Numbered from the stretch's first letter, positions 45,155-54,377 are shown. The stretch: 64,000 nucleotides of DNA from QHXW01 sp035297145 (GCA_035297145.1 DATGZN010000093.1:248001-312000), one strand, 5' to 3'. Numbers and translations are program-made. The notes: generated by a model from the sequence alone, not told the origin.

Positions 45155-46671
45155 CGCGAGTCTCCTGACTGCGCAGACTCGCCCGCCGGCGGCTGAAAAT
45201 CAAACGCCACGGTTCGGGAATTGTTTACGAAATATTTGCGCGCCACGCGTTGCACATCATCGGCGGTCACCTTATCGATGTCATCGAGCGACGTGAACAG
45301 TTTCCGCCAGTCGCCGTAAGCGACGTAGTACTCAGTCAGCGACTGCGCCAGATCGGAGTTGCTGTCGAGCCGCCGGATCAACGCTGCTCGCGTCTTAGTT
45401 TTGACCCGGGCCAGCGCGTCCGCATCCACTTTCTGCTTCTTGAAACGCGCGATGATTTCGTCCAGCAGTTTTTCGTTTTCCGCTACCGTGTGGCCGAGCG
45501 TCGGAAACGCATAAAACACGAACAAGTTCGGATATTTGGATCCGGGCAGGTCCGCTTCCGCGCCAGCCGCAAGCGCAATCTGTTTGTCGCGAACCATCTC
45601 TTTGTAGATGATGCCTGTACGTCCGCCGGCCAAAACGCTGCTCACCACGTCGAACACCGGATCGTCCTTGTCGTACTGATCCGGCCGTTTATAGGCGATC
45701 ACTTCGAACGGCTGCGCGGGCGACTCCACCTGTACCTGCCGCGGTCCATCCTGTTGCGGTTCGGTGGTGTGCACGAGCGGAGGCAGCGGACCCGTGGCCA
45801 GGCGTCCAAAGTATTTCTCGGCAAGCGCACGTGCCTGCTTGGGGTCCACATCACCGACAATCGCGATCGCGATGTTACCCGGTACGTAGTAGGTCTTGTA
45901 GAACTGCTCGGCATCCACGACGCGAAGGCTCTGGATGTCACTGGCCCAGCCGGCGCCAGGGCGGCGGTAAGGATGCGCCGCAAAGGCAGCCGCGTTGAGC
46001 TCCTCCAGAAGCTTTCCCTGCGGGCTGGACTCCACACGCATGCGCCGCTCCTCAGCCACTACATCGCGTTCCTTATAGAATTCCCGGAAAACGGGTCGCA
46101 GGAAGCGCTGCGATTCCAGCAGAAACCACAACTCGATCCGGTTTGCCGGCAGATTGTAAAAATATTGAGTGGAATCGAGCGCGGTGAAGGCGTTCAGCCC
46201 CACTCCACCGTTCTCTTCAATGATAGTGGGGTAGAGATTCGGCACCACGTACGAGTCCGCCTTCTCGATGGCTTCTTTCACCTCTGCTTCCAGTGCCTTG
46301 ATCTTCTCCGGATCCGCGTGCGGCCCTTTGCGCCGTTCCTGTTCCAGCCGATCGTATACTTCCTCGATGGCTGCCATCGCTTTCTTCTCTTCCGGCCAGT
46401 TCTTGCTCCCGATGGTATCCGTGCCTTTGAAGGCCATGTGCTCGAACATGTGCGCCAGACCGGTCTTGCCTTCGGGATCGTCCACCGCTCCGGCATTTAT
46501 GTAGCTGTGGAAAGAAACCACCGGCGCCTGGTGACGCTCCAGAACGATGAAATGCATTCCGTTCGCGAGCGTGAACTCAGTGACGCGTTTTTCGAATTCC
46601 TTCAGATCCTGCGCCACCGAAAGACAAGGCGCAAGCAACAACAGGAGACACAATCGATTGGCTGAAGTCAC
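45151..46671 (-). CDS. M16-family zinc metallopeptidase (active subunit)
   Basis: A 506-residue exported protease. Signal (LCLLLLLAPCLSVAQ), then an M16 N-terminal lobe with inverted zinc motif HMFEH (His74, Glu77, His78) in GLAHMFEHMAFKGT and the downstream glutamate region (NGGVGLNAFTALDSTQYFY). The second lobe follows with the R/Y-type substrate contact segment. It is the first gene of a three-gene coupled operon (M16, inactive M16, LolA-like). Probably degrades peptides in the periplasm. Confidence 0.87.
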   Translation of the reverse strand: MTSANRLCLLLLLAPCLSVAQDLKEFEKRVTEFTLANGMHFIVLERHQAPVVSFHSYINAGAVDDPEGKTGLAHMFEHMAFKGTDTIGSKNWPEEKKAMAAIEEVYDRLEQERRKGPHADPEKIKALEAEVKEAIEKADSYVVPNLYPTIIEENGGVGLNAFTALDSTQYFYNLPANRIELWFLLESQRFLRPVFREFYKERDVVAEERRMRVESSPQGKLLEELNAAAFAAHPYRRPGAGWASDIQSLRVVDAEQFYKTYYVPGNIAIAIVGDVDPKQARALAEKYFGRLATGPLPPLVHTTEPQQDGPRQVQVESPAQPFEVIAYKRPDQYDKDDPVFDVVSSVLAGGRTGIIYKEMVRDKQIALAAGAEADLPGSKYPNLFVFYAFPTLGHTVAENEKLLDEIIARFKKQKVDADALARVKTKTRAALIRRLDSNSDLAQSLTEYYVAYGDWRKLFTSLDDIDKVTADDVQRVARKYFVNNSRTVAFDFQPPAGESAQSGDSR

Positions 46672-46751
46672 CTTTTCATTGTAATTGGGTCCGGGAGATC
46701 ACGGCGCTGACCTCGCTGTGACGTTTCGCCACGCCCATGCCCGGACGCAGC

Positions 46752-47120
46752 TTACTTTTTTTCCAGCTTGAGGTTGATGGCTACTTCCTTGCGCGAATCA
46801 AACGAACTCACGGTCTTGGTGGGACTGGAAGCTCCCTGGAAATCTGCACGGACCTCGTAGTCCACATTTGGGCTGAGACCGTGAAAATAATAGGCGCCGT
46901 GTTCCTGGGTCACGAACGAGCGAATCTGCAGCGTCTTGGTGTTCTTGAGCTGCACAATAGCCCCGTTTACTTGGTTTTCGGCCGCGTCCGTAACCGTGCC
47001 CTGCACCGTGCGAAGGCTGTCCTCGGGGTTCTTCTTCTTTGCCTCCAGCGCACTCGCTGCGGTCAGCAGCAGAGCGCCAACCGCCAGCCATGCCATGCGG
47101 CGCTTCACAGTCCCGGTCAT
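46752..47120 (-). CDS. Small exported protein with carboxypeptidase-regulatory-like domain
   Basis: A 122-residue protein with a signal peptide (MAWLAVGALLLTAASALEA) and one CarboxypepD_reg beta-sandwich (TVQGTVTDAAENQVNGAIVQLKNTKTLQIRSFVTQEHGAYYFHGLSPNVDYEV). The same fold is the N-terminal domain of TonB-dependent receptors; here it is free-standing, with a Lys-rich end. It is 3 nt downstream of the LysW-like gene, on the same strand. Function unknown. Confidence 0.72.
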   Translation of the reverse strand: MTGTVKRRMAWLAVGALLLTAASALEAKKKNPEDSLRTVQGTVTDAAENQVNGAIVQLKNTKTLQIRSFVTQEHGAYYFHGLSPNVDYEVRADFQGASSPTKTVSSFDSRKEVAINLKLEKK

Positions 47121-47123
47121 GCG

Positions 47124-47330
47124 CTATTTCCAATCCTCCTCTTCCTCTTCTTCGTCTTCGAGGGCGTCTTCGTCTTCATCCTCTAGGTCTTCGGCGGATT
47201 CGATTTCGAGCGGATCGGTGCTCACTACTTTCAGGCCAGCGCCACATTCGTCGCAGCTCAGGGTGTCACCTTCGTCCACATCTTCCTCGTCCACGTCGAT
47301 GGCTCCATCACACACAGGACAAGTGACCAT
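47124..47330 (-). CDS. LysW-like zinc-ribbon carrier protein lacking the terminal glutamate
   Basis: A 68-residue protein matching LysW, the carrier that holds biosynthetic intermediates of lysine/arginine by a peptide bond to its C-terminal Glu. Zinc ligands C4, C7, C26 and C29 are in place, and the core DVDEGDTLSCDECGAGLKVVS-DPLEIE aligns well. The acidic tail ends EDWK instead of the usual EDWGE: the C-terminal glutamate is missing, so conventional conjugation by LysX/ArgX seems impossible. No lysX, lysZ, lysY or argB-like gene is nearby. It may be a regulatory or structural paralogue. Confidence 0.7.
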   Translation of the reverse strand: MVTCPVCDGAIDVDEEDVDEGDTLSCDECGAGLKVVSTDPLEIESAEDLEDEDEDALEDEEEEEEDWK

Positions 47331-47384
47331 ATTTCGCTTCCCGTTTATAGCTTATATCAGAACGCGCAATCGTCAACCGGGAGG

Positions 47385-47897
47385 TCACGCGGTCTGTTGC
47401 TTGGCCAATCGCCGCCGCGTAGTCGCGGGCACGATGCCCTTCATCCGCAGATATAGGAACAGCTGCGCGCGGTGGGTCAGCTCGTGCTCCTTGGCCATTT
47501 GCACCGTCTCCAGGCGCGTGACACGTAGCCCATCGAAGCGCGTAATCACATGGTCGAAGAACGCCGCGGGCTGCGCCGCGAGTTGAGCCGTCCGGCGCTC
47601 CAGACTCTGGCGCAGCGCGGCAGCCAGACTGCCGGCGTCCGGTGTGGGTGCCAGCTCCGCCGCGTACTTCTGCATGTCTTCGCGAAATTGCGGCGTAGCC
47701 AGGTTCTCCACGCCATCCAGCAGCATCCCCGTGATGCCGTAGCCTGCCACCAGAATATGACGCGCGATTTCTCCGAATGTCATCACGTCGCTCACCGGTT
47801 TGAAGTCCATTTCGCCGGCGGGAAAATCTTCCACGGCCTGCGCGGTATCCTGCCGGACCGTCTTCCATGAGTCCAGCACAGTTTCCAGTCTGATCAT
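47385..47897 (-). CDS. DinB-family protein
   Basis: A 170-residue four-helix bundle of the DinB/bacillithiol-transferase superfamily (DUF664-like). Candidate metal ligands are visible: His in IARHILVAGYG and in HELTHRAQLF. The start is the ATG at 47897, since an upstream frame to 47966 shows no coding character. It lies 49 nt after the MGH1-type glycosidase gene. These proteins are thiol-dependent metalloenzymes of often unknown substrate. Confidence 0.8.
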   Translation of the reverse strand: MIRLETVLDSWKTVRQDTAQAVEDFPAGEMDFKPVSDVMTFGEIARHILVAGYGITGMLLDGVENLATPQFREDMQKYAAELAPTPDAGSLAAALRQSLERRTAQLAAQPAAFFDHVITRFDGLRVTRLETVQMAKEHELTHRAQLFLYLRMKGIVPATTRRRLAKQQTA

Positions 47898-47946
47898 AGA
47901 AATCCATTGTAACCGCGCGTTCGGCGCGGTTGGAAGGCTTGGAAGA

Positions 47947-50586
47947 CTACCTGAGCCGCCCTGCATTCCCCAATAGGCGAACGATCAGCGCCGTCCATCC
48001 GGTCTGGTGATTCGCGCCGCAGCCGCGTCCGTTGTCTCCGTGGAAGTACTCAAAGAACCACGCCAGATTGCGCCAGTGCGGGCTTTCCGCAAAAATCCGC
48101 ATGTCGCCCTGCCAGGCGCAGTGGCCCGCCGCATCGGGAAGAAAGATAGAAGCGAGGCGCCGGGAAAGCTCGCCGGCCACCTCTTGGAGATTCATCATCT
48201 TTCCCGAGCCCACCGGGCACTCCACGCGTAGCGAGTCTCCGTAGAAATGGTGATACCGTTCTAGCGCCTCGACGAGCAGATAGTTGGTGGGAAACCAGAT
48301 CGGCCCACGCCAGTTTGAGTTCCCGCCGAATAGCGGCTCGCTCGATTCGCCCGGCTCGTAGTCCACGCGCCGCTCCTCGCCATCCACCGGTAGCACGAAG
48401 GGACGCTCGCAATGAATCCGCGACAGCGACCGGATGCCGTAGGGCGACAGGAATTCGTTGGGGTCCAGCAGGTAACGCAGCACGTGCTCCAGCCGGTGCC
48501 GCGACGGTATCGCCAGCAGGCGGTGCGCATGCGCGTTCTCGCCGCCTGCCTCCATATATGAGACCTGCCGCGCCAGATCCCGCCGGTTGCGCAAGAACCA
48601 CTCCATGCGCTTGCGGAATCCCGGCGCAGCGTCGATTCTGTGTTGCTCCAACACCTCGACGGCGAACAACGGAATCAGCCCCACCATCGACCGTACCCGC
48701 ATCGGCATATTAACGCCATCCACATGCAACTGGTCGTAGTAGAATCCGTCCTGCTCGTCCCAGAGCCCATTGCCTCCCAGCGTGTTCATGGCGTCCGCAA
48801 TAGCCACGAAATGTTCGAAGAACTTCGACGCGATGTCCTCATACGACGGGTCGTCGCGCGCCAGCTCCAGTGCCATGGAAAGCATCGTGGCGCAGTAGAA
48901 CGCCATCCATGCTGTGCCGTCCGCCTGCTCCAGCATGCCTCCGCCCGGCAGCGGTTTAGAACGGTCAAAGACGCCAATATTGTCGAGCCCGAGAAATCCT
49001 CCCGAGAAAATGTGCTTGCCGCCGACGTCCTTGCGATTCACCCACCACGTAAAGTTGACCAGCAGCTTCTGGAAAACACGCGAGAGAAACTGCCGGTCGC
49101 GCCTGCCGCGCGGGCCGGTCATCTTATAAACGCGCCAGCACGACCACGCATGCACCGGTGGATTCACGTCGGAAAACGCGAACTCATAGGCCGGAACCTG
49201 CCCGTTGGGATGCATGTACCACTCGCGTAGTAGCAGCACCAGTTGCTCCTTGGCGAAGTCCGGATCCAGTTGCGCGAACGGAATCATATGAAACGCCAGG
49301 TCCCACGCCGCGTACCACGGATACTCCCAGTTGTCCGGCATCGAGATCACGTCGCGATTGTACAGATGGGTCCAGTCCGCGTTCCGTCCGTGCGCCCGAA
49401 TGGCGGGAGGAGCGGGCTGCGAGGGATCGCCCTCCAGCCAGTCGACCACCGAATAGTGGAAAAACTGCTTGGTCCAAAGCAGCCCCGCATATGCCTGCCG
49501 TGCAAGCGCGCGTGTCCCTTCGGCGCCGGTCAGCAGCTCTTTGTAAAACTCGTCTGCCTCCTGGATTCTCTGCGCGATCACCTCATCCGCATGATCGCTG
49601 GCGGCCGGTACCGCACTAAGCCGCAAATGCACGGCGCGGCTTTCCCCAGGCCCCACTTCACATTTGTAGTAAGCCGCCGCCTTGGTCCCCACGCACTCCG
49701 GATTCACCGCTTCCCGCCGCCCGTGAATCACGTAATCGTGAAAGGCATCCTTCACGTATGGTTGTCCATTCTTGTATGCGAACAGCCGTTCGAAGTTGGT
49801 TTCGTTCTCCGTGAACAATAGCTCCGCGCCGGCTTCCACCTGGAGCTCAAACCTGCCGAGCGAGGCATGCTCGGCGCTGATGCGGTCTTCGCTCGACCGC
49901 CACAGCTTCGGTTTCGGCCAATAGCCTTCGCCCGATCGCCCCCACGACCACGTATTACGGAACCACAGCGTCGGCAGAATATGAAGGGGCGCTCGATCCG
50001 GGCCGCGATTTGCGGCGGTGATTCGGATCAGGATATCGTCCGTGCCGGCTTTCGCATATTCCACGAAAACGTCGAAGTAACGGTCCTCGCGAAATACTCC
50101 CGTGTCGAGCAATTCGAATTCGGGCTCTTTGCGGCTGCGCCGGCCATTTTCCTCAAGCAACTGCGTGTACGGAAATTCCGCCTGCGGGTACTTGTACAGA
50201 GCCTTCAGGTAGGAATGCGTGGGCGTCGAATCCAGGTAGAAGTAGCATTCCTTGACGTCTTCACCGTGATTGCCTTCCGGCCCCGAGAGTCCAAACAGGC
50301 GCTCTTTCAAGATGTGGTCACGGCCGTTCCATAGCGCCAGCGCGAAGCACATGCGGCCTTCACGGTCGCAGATGCCCAGCAAGCCGTCTTCGCCCCAGCG
50401 GTAAGCACGGCTGCGCGCATGTTCATGCGGGAAGTAATGCCAGCAGGTGCCGAACTCCGAATAGTCTTCGCGCACCGTGCCCCATTGCCGCTCGGAAAGG
50501 TAGGGCCCCCATCGCTTCCAGTTTTTCTCACGCCGGGCGTCTTCGGCCAGCCGGCGGCACTCGGCATTCGATTCAGGGTCTGGCAT
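47947..50586 (-). CDS. MGH1/GH63-type cytoplasmic glycosidase
   Basis: An 879-residue protein without a signal peptide. It is a member of the (alpha/alpha)6 glycosidase group related to GH63 and mannosylglycerate hydrolases: GTCWHYFPHEHARSRAYRWGEDG, ALALWNGRDHILKERLFGLSGPEGNHGEDVKE and W.YPWYAAWDLAFHMIPFAQLDPDFAKEQL are diagnostic. Conserved active-site acids are in the DEQDGFYYDQL and GGNSNWRGPIWFPTNYLL segments. The start at 50586 shares one base with the stop of the dehydrogenase gene (TGATG), so the two are coupled. Likely hydrolyses a disaccharide or oligosaccharide whose glucose-like product could go to the dehydrogenase. Confidence 0.8.
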   Translation of the reverse strand: MPDPESNAECRRLAEDARREKNWKRWGPYLSERQWGTVREDYSEFGTCWHYFPHEHARSRAYRWGEDGLLGICDREGRMCFALALWNGRDHILKERLFGLSGPEGNHGEDVKECYFYLDSTPTHSYLKALYKYPQAEFPYTQLLEENGRRSRKEPEFELLDTGVFREDRYFDVFVEYAKAGTDDILIRITAANRGPDRAPLHILPTLWFRNTWSWGRSGEGYWPKPKLWRSSEDRISAEHASLGRFELQVEAGAELLFTENETNFERLFAYKNGQPYVKDAFHDYVIHGRREAVNPECVGTKAAAYYKCEVGPGESRAVHLRLSAVPAASDHADEVIAQRIQEADEFYKELLTGAEGTRALARQAYAGLLWTKQFFHYSVVDWLEGDPSQPAPPAIRAHGRNADWTHLYNRDVISMPDNWEYPWYAAWDLAFHMIPFAQLDPDFAKEQLVLLLREWYMHPNGQVPAYEFAFSDVNPPVHAWSCWRVYKMTGPRGRRDRQFLSRVFQKLLVNFTWWVNRKDVGGKHIFSGGFLGLDNIGVFDRSKPLPGGGMLEQADGTAWMAFYCATMLSMALELARDDPSYEDIASKFFEHFVAIADAMNTLGGNGLWDEQDGFYYDQLHVDGVNMPMRVRSMVGLIPLFAVEVLEQHRIDAAPGFRKRMEWFLRNRRDLARQVSYMEAGGENAHAHRLLAIPSRHRLEHVLRYLLDPNEFLSPYGIRSLSRIHCERPFVLPVDGEERRVDYEPGESSEPLFGGNSNWRGPIWFPTNYLLVEALERYHHFYGDSLRVECPVGSGKMMNLQEVAGELSRRLASIFLPDAAGHCAWQGDMRIFAESPHWRNLAWFFEYFHGDNGRGCGANHQTGWTALIVRLLGNAGRLR

Positions 50587-51713
50587 CAATTCGTCCCGTC
50601 CAGCACGACAATGTTCTTGATCCCGGATGGCTGGAGAATCGGCTCCCGAAAGTCTTCGAGCGCGTATCGCCCGGTAATGAGCGAGCGCACCGCCTCGGGC
50701 CAACGCTGGTAGAACACGCCCAGGTCGCGTACTGACGCTTCAAATGCATCCCGCCCCGCATTCACGGCGCCGAGGATCGCCTGATTCTTGAGCACCAGGT
50801 TGTAGAGCAGTCGGTCCATGTGGACCGAGATCGGCTGCCCGTGGCGCGGCACGCCCGTGAAACAGAACAGGCCATTGGCGCCCAGCACCTCCAGCAAGTC
50901 GAACGCGGTCTGTGAAGCTCCAATGGCTTCGTACACCACATCGATATTCCCCACCGTTCGAGCAAGCTGTTCTACCGTTTGAACCTGTGATGAGACGTAC
51001 GTGGCGCCGATCGCCGCAGCCACATCGGCGCGTGGATTCGGCGGCAACTCACGCGAATAAATGTGCGTCTCGAAACCGGCATTTACCAGCGCCATAGCCC
51101 CCAACAGGCCAATCGGTCCCGCTCCCAGCACGACGGCGCGCTGTGCGTGCCGGTCGAAAGGCAGCCGCTGCTGGATCGCCCGCATCTCTGCCAGCGTTTT
51201 TTCCGCGATGGTCAGCGGCTCAACTAGAATAGCCACGTCCCGGAGTTCCCGCGGTACAGGGTTGAGCCACTCCTCCTCATCCACCACGAAATCCGTCATA
51301 AACCCGTGAGCCTGCTTGATGCCGCGCTCCACGAAATCACCCGAAGTGCAGAAATCCGGCTGGCCCCCGCGGCAGGCCGCGCACGCAGCATGGCGGCAAG
51401 GCAGCCGCACCCTTGGCACAACCAGATCTCCCCGGCGAACCCTGCGCACCTCCGGCCCCGTCTCCACCACCTCGGCCAGCGATTCGTGTCCCAGCACCAG
51501 AAATTCCGATCCCTCCGGAGTGGTGCCGTGGTGGAATTGGCAGATCTCACGATCCGTTCCGCAGACGCCCACCTCGAGAATTCGCAGTTTCACCTGTGTG
51601 GAGGACGCGATCTTCGGCTCCTCTACTTCGACAATCTCCACACGCCGCTGCGCTGGGAAAACCGCTCCGGCCTTCACGCCGCCGAACCCTTTTGGCCGGT
51701 GCATTGCTCGCAT
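50586..51713 (-). CDS. Glucose/galactose 1-dehydrogenase-like zinc alcohol dehydrogenase
   Basis: A 375-residue medium-chain dehydrogenase of the archaeal-type glucose dehydrogenase class. Catalytic zinc ligands are seen in CGTDRE (Cys), GHES (His/Glu) and EPLTIAEK; the structural zinc site is CRHAACAACRGGQPDFC. Its Rossmann motif is VVLGAGPIGLLG, and the glucose-dehydrogenase C-terminal domain (NLVLKNQAILGAVNAGRDAF) is present. It is preceded by DUF971 with overlapping 3' ends, and directly coupled to the glycosidase that follows. The preferred sugar cannot be read from sequence. Confidence 0.82.
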   Translation of the reverse strand: MRAMHRPKGFGGVKAGAVFPAQRRVEIVEVEEPKIASSTQVKLRILEVGVCGTDREICQFHHGTTPEGSEFLVLGHESLAEVVETGPEVRRVRRGDLVVPRVRLPCRHAACAACRGGQPDFCTSGDFVERGIKQAHGFMTDFVVDEEEWLNPVPRELRDVAILVEPLTIAEKTLAEMRAIQQRLPFDRHAQRAVVLGAGPIGLLGAMALVNAGFETHIYSRELPPNPRADVAAAIGATYVSSQVQTVEQLARTVGNIDVVYEAIGASQTAFDLLEVLGANGLFCFTGVPRHGQPISVHMDRLLYNLVLKNQAILGAVNAGRDAFEASVRDLGVFYQRWPEAVRSLITGRYALEDFREPILQPSGIKNIVVLDGTN

Positions 51714-52021
51714 GGGCAGATGCGCCGGAAATGCTCGAAGGAGTAAATTCCGGTGCTGTGCCCGTCACTCCAGACAATGCGAATGGCGTAGTTACCCACA
51801 GACTCCACGTCCACCATTTTTAATACGGCCTTGTACATCGGAAAAGGGGATGGCGCGGGCTTGGTGGTTGGCGGCGTTCCGTGAGCGCCTGTGCATGTGG
51901 CGCATGGGCATTGCTCGCGCAAGTAGCTCAACCCGTAGGTGCTGGTATGCCCGTCCTTCCAGTCGATGGTAATGCCTTTGGACTTCGAAATGGCAATATG
52001 CTCGGGATCGGTGGAAGACAT
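51674..52021 (-). CDS. DUF971 domain protein
   Basis: A 115-residue protein matching DUF971 (gamma-butyrobetaine hydroxylase N-terminal-like): EHIAISKSKGITIDWKDGHTSTYGLSYLREQCPCATCTGA and VGNYAIRIVWSDGHSTGIYSFEHFRRICPCEQC. Two CPCxxC clusters suggest zinc or Fe-S binding. The family is often encoded beside Fe-S carrier (Mrp/ApbC) genes, though none is seen here. Its 3' end overlaps the dehydrogenase start by 40 nt, and it follows rel by 3 nt. Confidence 0.82.
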   Translation of the reverse strand: MSSTDPEHIAISKSKGITIDWKDGHTSTYGLSYLREQCPCATCTGAHGTPPTTKPAPSPFPMYKAVLKMVDVESVGNYAIRIVWSDGHSTGIYSFEHFRRICPCEQCTGQKGSAA

Positions 52022-52024
52022 GAA

Positions 52025-54283
52025 TCAGTTGAGAAGCCGCTCGACGTCGCGAATCCCCGAGATGCGGCGCATGGCCGACACCAGTTTCTCCAATTGCTTC
52101 TTATCACGCACGTCCACCGTCATCTCGACCAGCGCCCGGTCCGCCGGGCCCGTCTCCGTTCGCGCCTCCAGGCTGCGGATGTTCGTGTTTTCGTTCGACA
52201 GAATCGACGTGATCTGCGCCAGCAATCCCGGCCGGTCATCGGTGTGCACCACGATCCGCACTGGAAAAGAGTCCGCGGTGTTGCGCGCCCACTCGACATC
52301 GATCTTCCGTTCGACATCGTACATCAGGTTCTGCACATTGGGACACATCTTGGAATGAACCGCCACGCCTTTACCGCGCGTCACGTAACCGACAATTACC
52401 TCTCCGCGAATCGGGTTGCAACACTTGGCGCGATAAACCATCAGATCGTCCACGCCCTTCACGCGAATGACCGCATCGCCATCCTGCTGGCCTGGCGGAA
52501 CTGGCCCCGGCGCAGGTTCAACCGCGCCTGTTTTGGGTAGCTCCAATTGCTCTTCCTTCACTTGCTGCGGAGCCAGCTTTTGTAGCGCCTGCCGCGGAGA
52601 AAACTTTCCGTACCCGAGCGCGGCGTACAAGTCTTCGATCTTGCTGACCCCGTATTCCCCGGCCACGCGTTCCAAATCGGCGCGCTGGATCTTGCTCAAC
52701 TGCACACCCAGCCGCCGCGCCTCTTTCTCGAGATATTTCTCGCCGATTTCGATGGCCTTGACGCGTTCGCTGGCGTTGATCAGGTGCTTGATCTTGTTCC
52801 GCGCCCGCGACGTCTTGACCAGAGCCAGCCAGTCCTTGCTCGGCTCATGCCCCGGCTGCGTCAGGATCTCGACGATGTCGCCGTTGCGCAGCGTGTAGCG
52901 CAGCGGCACAATACGTCCATTGATTTTCGCGCCAACGCATTGCTGGCCCACGTCGGAGTGAATGGCGTATGCAAAATCGATGGGCGTGGCATCGCGCGGC
53001 AGCACGATCACTTTCCCGCGCGGGGTGAAGGTGTAAACCTCCTCGGGATACAGGTCCACCTTGAGGGTGGACAGGAACTCCCCGGGATCCTGCATGTCCC
53101 GCTGCCACTCCACCAGGTGCCGCAGCCACGCAATCCGCTGGTCATCGTCCGCCGGCCCCTTCTTGCCTTCTTTGTATTTCCAGTGTGCGGCGATGCCCTC
53201 TTCGGCAATGCGGTGCATCTCCTCGGTCCGGATTTGCACTTCGAAGTGCCGGCCCTCGGGTCCCACCACCGATGTGTGCAGCGATTGGTACAGGTTGGGG
53301 CGGGGAATTGCAATGAAGTCCTTGATCCGCCCTGGCACGGGCCGCCACTCGTTGTGGATCACGCCTAGCGCCGCGTAGCAGTTCTTCACCGAATCCGTGA
53401 CAATGCGGACCGCCATCAGATCGTATACCTGCTCGATCGTGATTTTCTGCCGCTTCATTTTCTGATAGATCGAATATGCGCGCTTGAGGCGCCCCTCCAC
53501 GCGCGCCGGAATGCCCTCGCGCCGTAGCTCGGCCTCAATCATCTGCCGCGTTTTATTGAGGAGTTCTTCATTGGCGTGCCGCCCGGATTCGATCAGCCCC
53601 GTGATCTCTTCATATGCTGTTTGATCGATGTGCCGGAACGCCAGGTCCTCCAGCTCTCCGCGTATCTTTCCCATCCCCAGCCGGTGTGCGATGGGCGCAT
53701 AGATCTCGATGGTCTCCCGTGCAATGCGTTCGCGCCGCTCCGCGTTCTGAATGAACCCCAGCGTCCGCATATTGTGCAGCCGGTCCGCCAGTTTCACGAT
53801 GATGACCCGGATGTCGTTCACCATCGCCAGCAGCATCTTGCGGAAGCTCTCCGCCTGCCGTTCCTCTGCCGAGAAGAAATCGAGTTTGCTCAGCTTAGTG
53901 ACGCCATCGACGCAGCGCGCCACGTCTTCCCCGAAATTCTTGCGAACGTCCTCGACGGTGACGCTGGTGTCTTCCACCACGTCGTGCAAAAGCCCGGTCT
54001 CCAGGCTCACCTGGTCCATCCGCATGTCCGCCAACAGATGCGCAACCATCAACGGGTGCACCATGTACGGGTCACCGGAATCGCGCGTTTGCAGCTTGTG
54101 CTTTTCCGAGGCGAAACGGAAGGCTCTTTCGAGAGGAGCGAGATCATCCCGCGGCCGGACTTCCCGCACCTTGGCTACCAGCTCGCGGTACAGTTTATCT
54201 ACAGGTGATTCGTCCGGCGGGGGGATAAGCGGGCCACCGCCCAATTCCGGCGAAACGCCGATCCCGCTAGGTTCGGTGGCCAC
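52025..54283 (-). CDS. rel: Bifunctional (p)ppGpp synthetase/hydrolase Rel/SpoT
   Basis: A 752-residue stringent-response enzyme. HD hydrolase with LLHDVVEDT; synthetase with GRIKDFIAIPRPNLYQSLHTSV, whose RxKD motif marks the bifunctional Rel/SpoT class rather than the synthetase-only EXDD class. A TGS domain (VYTFTPRGKVIVLPRDATPIDFAYAIHSDVGQ), helical/zinc-finger-like segment (YRAKCCNPIRGEVIVGYVTRGKGV) and C-terminal ACT domain (VRIVVHTDDRPGLLAQIT) complete it. An N-terminal 28-residue Pro/Gly extension precedes the HD domain. A palindromic repeat lies between it and the preceding TPR gene. Confidence 0.95.
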   Translation of the reverse strand: MATEPSGIGVSPELGGGPLIPPPDESPVDKLYRELVAKVREVRPRDDLAPLERAFRFASEKHKLQTRDSGDPYMVHPLMVAHLLADMRMDQVSLETGLLHDVVEDTSVTVEDVRKNFGEDVARCVDGVTKLSKLDFFSAEERQAESFRKMLLAMVNDIRVIIVKLADRLHNMRTLGFIQNAERRERIARETIEIYAPIAHRLGMGKIRGELEDLAFRHIDQTAYEEITGLIESGRHANEELLNKTRQMIEAELRREGIPARVEGRLKRAYSIYQKMKRQKITIEQVYDLMAVRIVTDSVKNCYAALGVIHNEWRPVPGRIKDFIAIPRPNLYQSLHTSVVGPEGRHFEVQIRTEEMHRIAEEGIAAHWKYKEGKKGPADDDQRIAWLRHLVEWQRDMQDPGEFLSTLKVDLYPEEVYTFTPRGKVIVLPRDATPIDFAYAIHSDVGQQCVGAKINGRIVPLRYTLRNGDIVEILTQPGHEPSKDWLALVKTSRARNKIKHLINASERVKAIEIGEKYLEKEARRLGVQLSKIQRADLERVAGEYGVSKIEDLYAALGYGKFSPRQALQKLAPQQVKEEQLELPKTGAVEPAPGPVPPGQQDGDAVIRVKGVDDLMVYRAKCCNPIRGEVIVGYVTRGKGVAVHSKMCPNVQNLMYDVERKIDVEWARNTADSFPVRIVVHTDDRPGLLAQITSILSNENTNIRSLEARTETGPADRALVEMTVDVRDKKQLEKLVSAMRRISGIRDVERLLN

Positions 54284-54312
54284 GTATTAATTGTAGAAGG
54301 TGTGAGGTTCTT

Positions 54313-54377
54313 GGTGCTAGGTGTTAGTAGCATGCTCAGGTGTCGATCGCGGTCGCTAACACCTAAAACCTGGCACC
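54313..54377. repeat. Inverted repeat (GGTGCTAGGTGTTAG type) between TPR gene and rel
   Basis: GGTGCTAGGTGTTAG (54313-54327) faces CTAACACCTAAAACCTGGCACC (54356-54377); the arms pair with a small internal gap across a 28-nt loop. The CTAGGTGTTAG/CTAACACCTA wording is a multi-copy intergenic repeat type in other genomes. No T-run, so terminator activity is uncertain. Confidence 0.5.

Noticed and set aside
45250..46665. Long open frame (471 codons) on the plus strand opposite the M16 gene
   Set aside because: It is fully antisense to a well-supported M16 protease and has Arg/His-rich low-complexity content typical of high-GC shadow frames.
51674..51713. Frameshift between DUF971 and dehydrogenase genes
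   Set aside because: Both proteins have complete, family-length ends; a simple 40-nt overlap explains the pattern.
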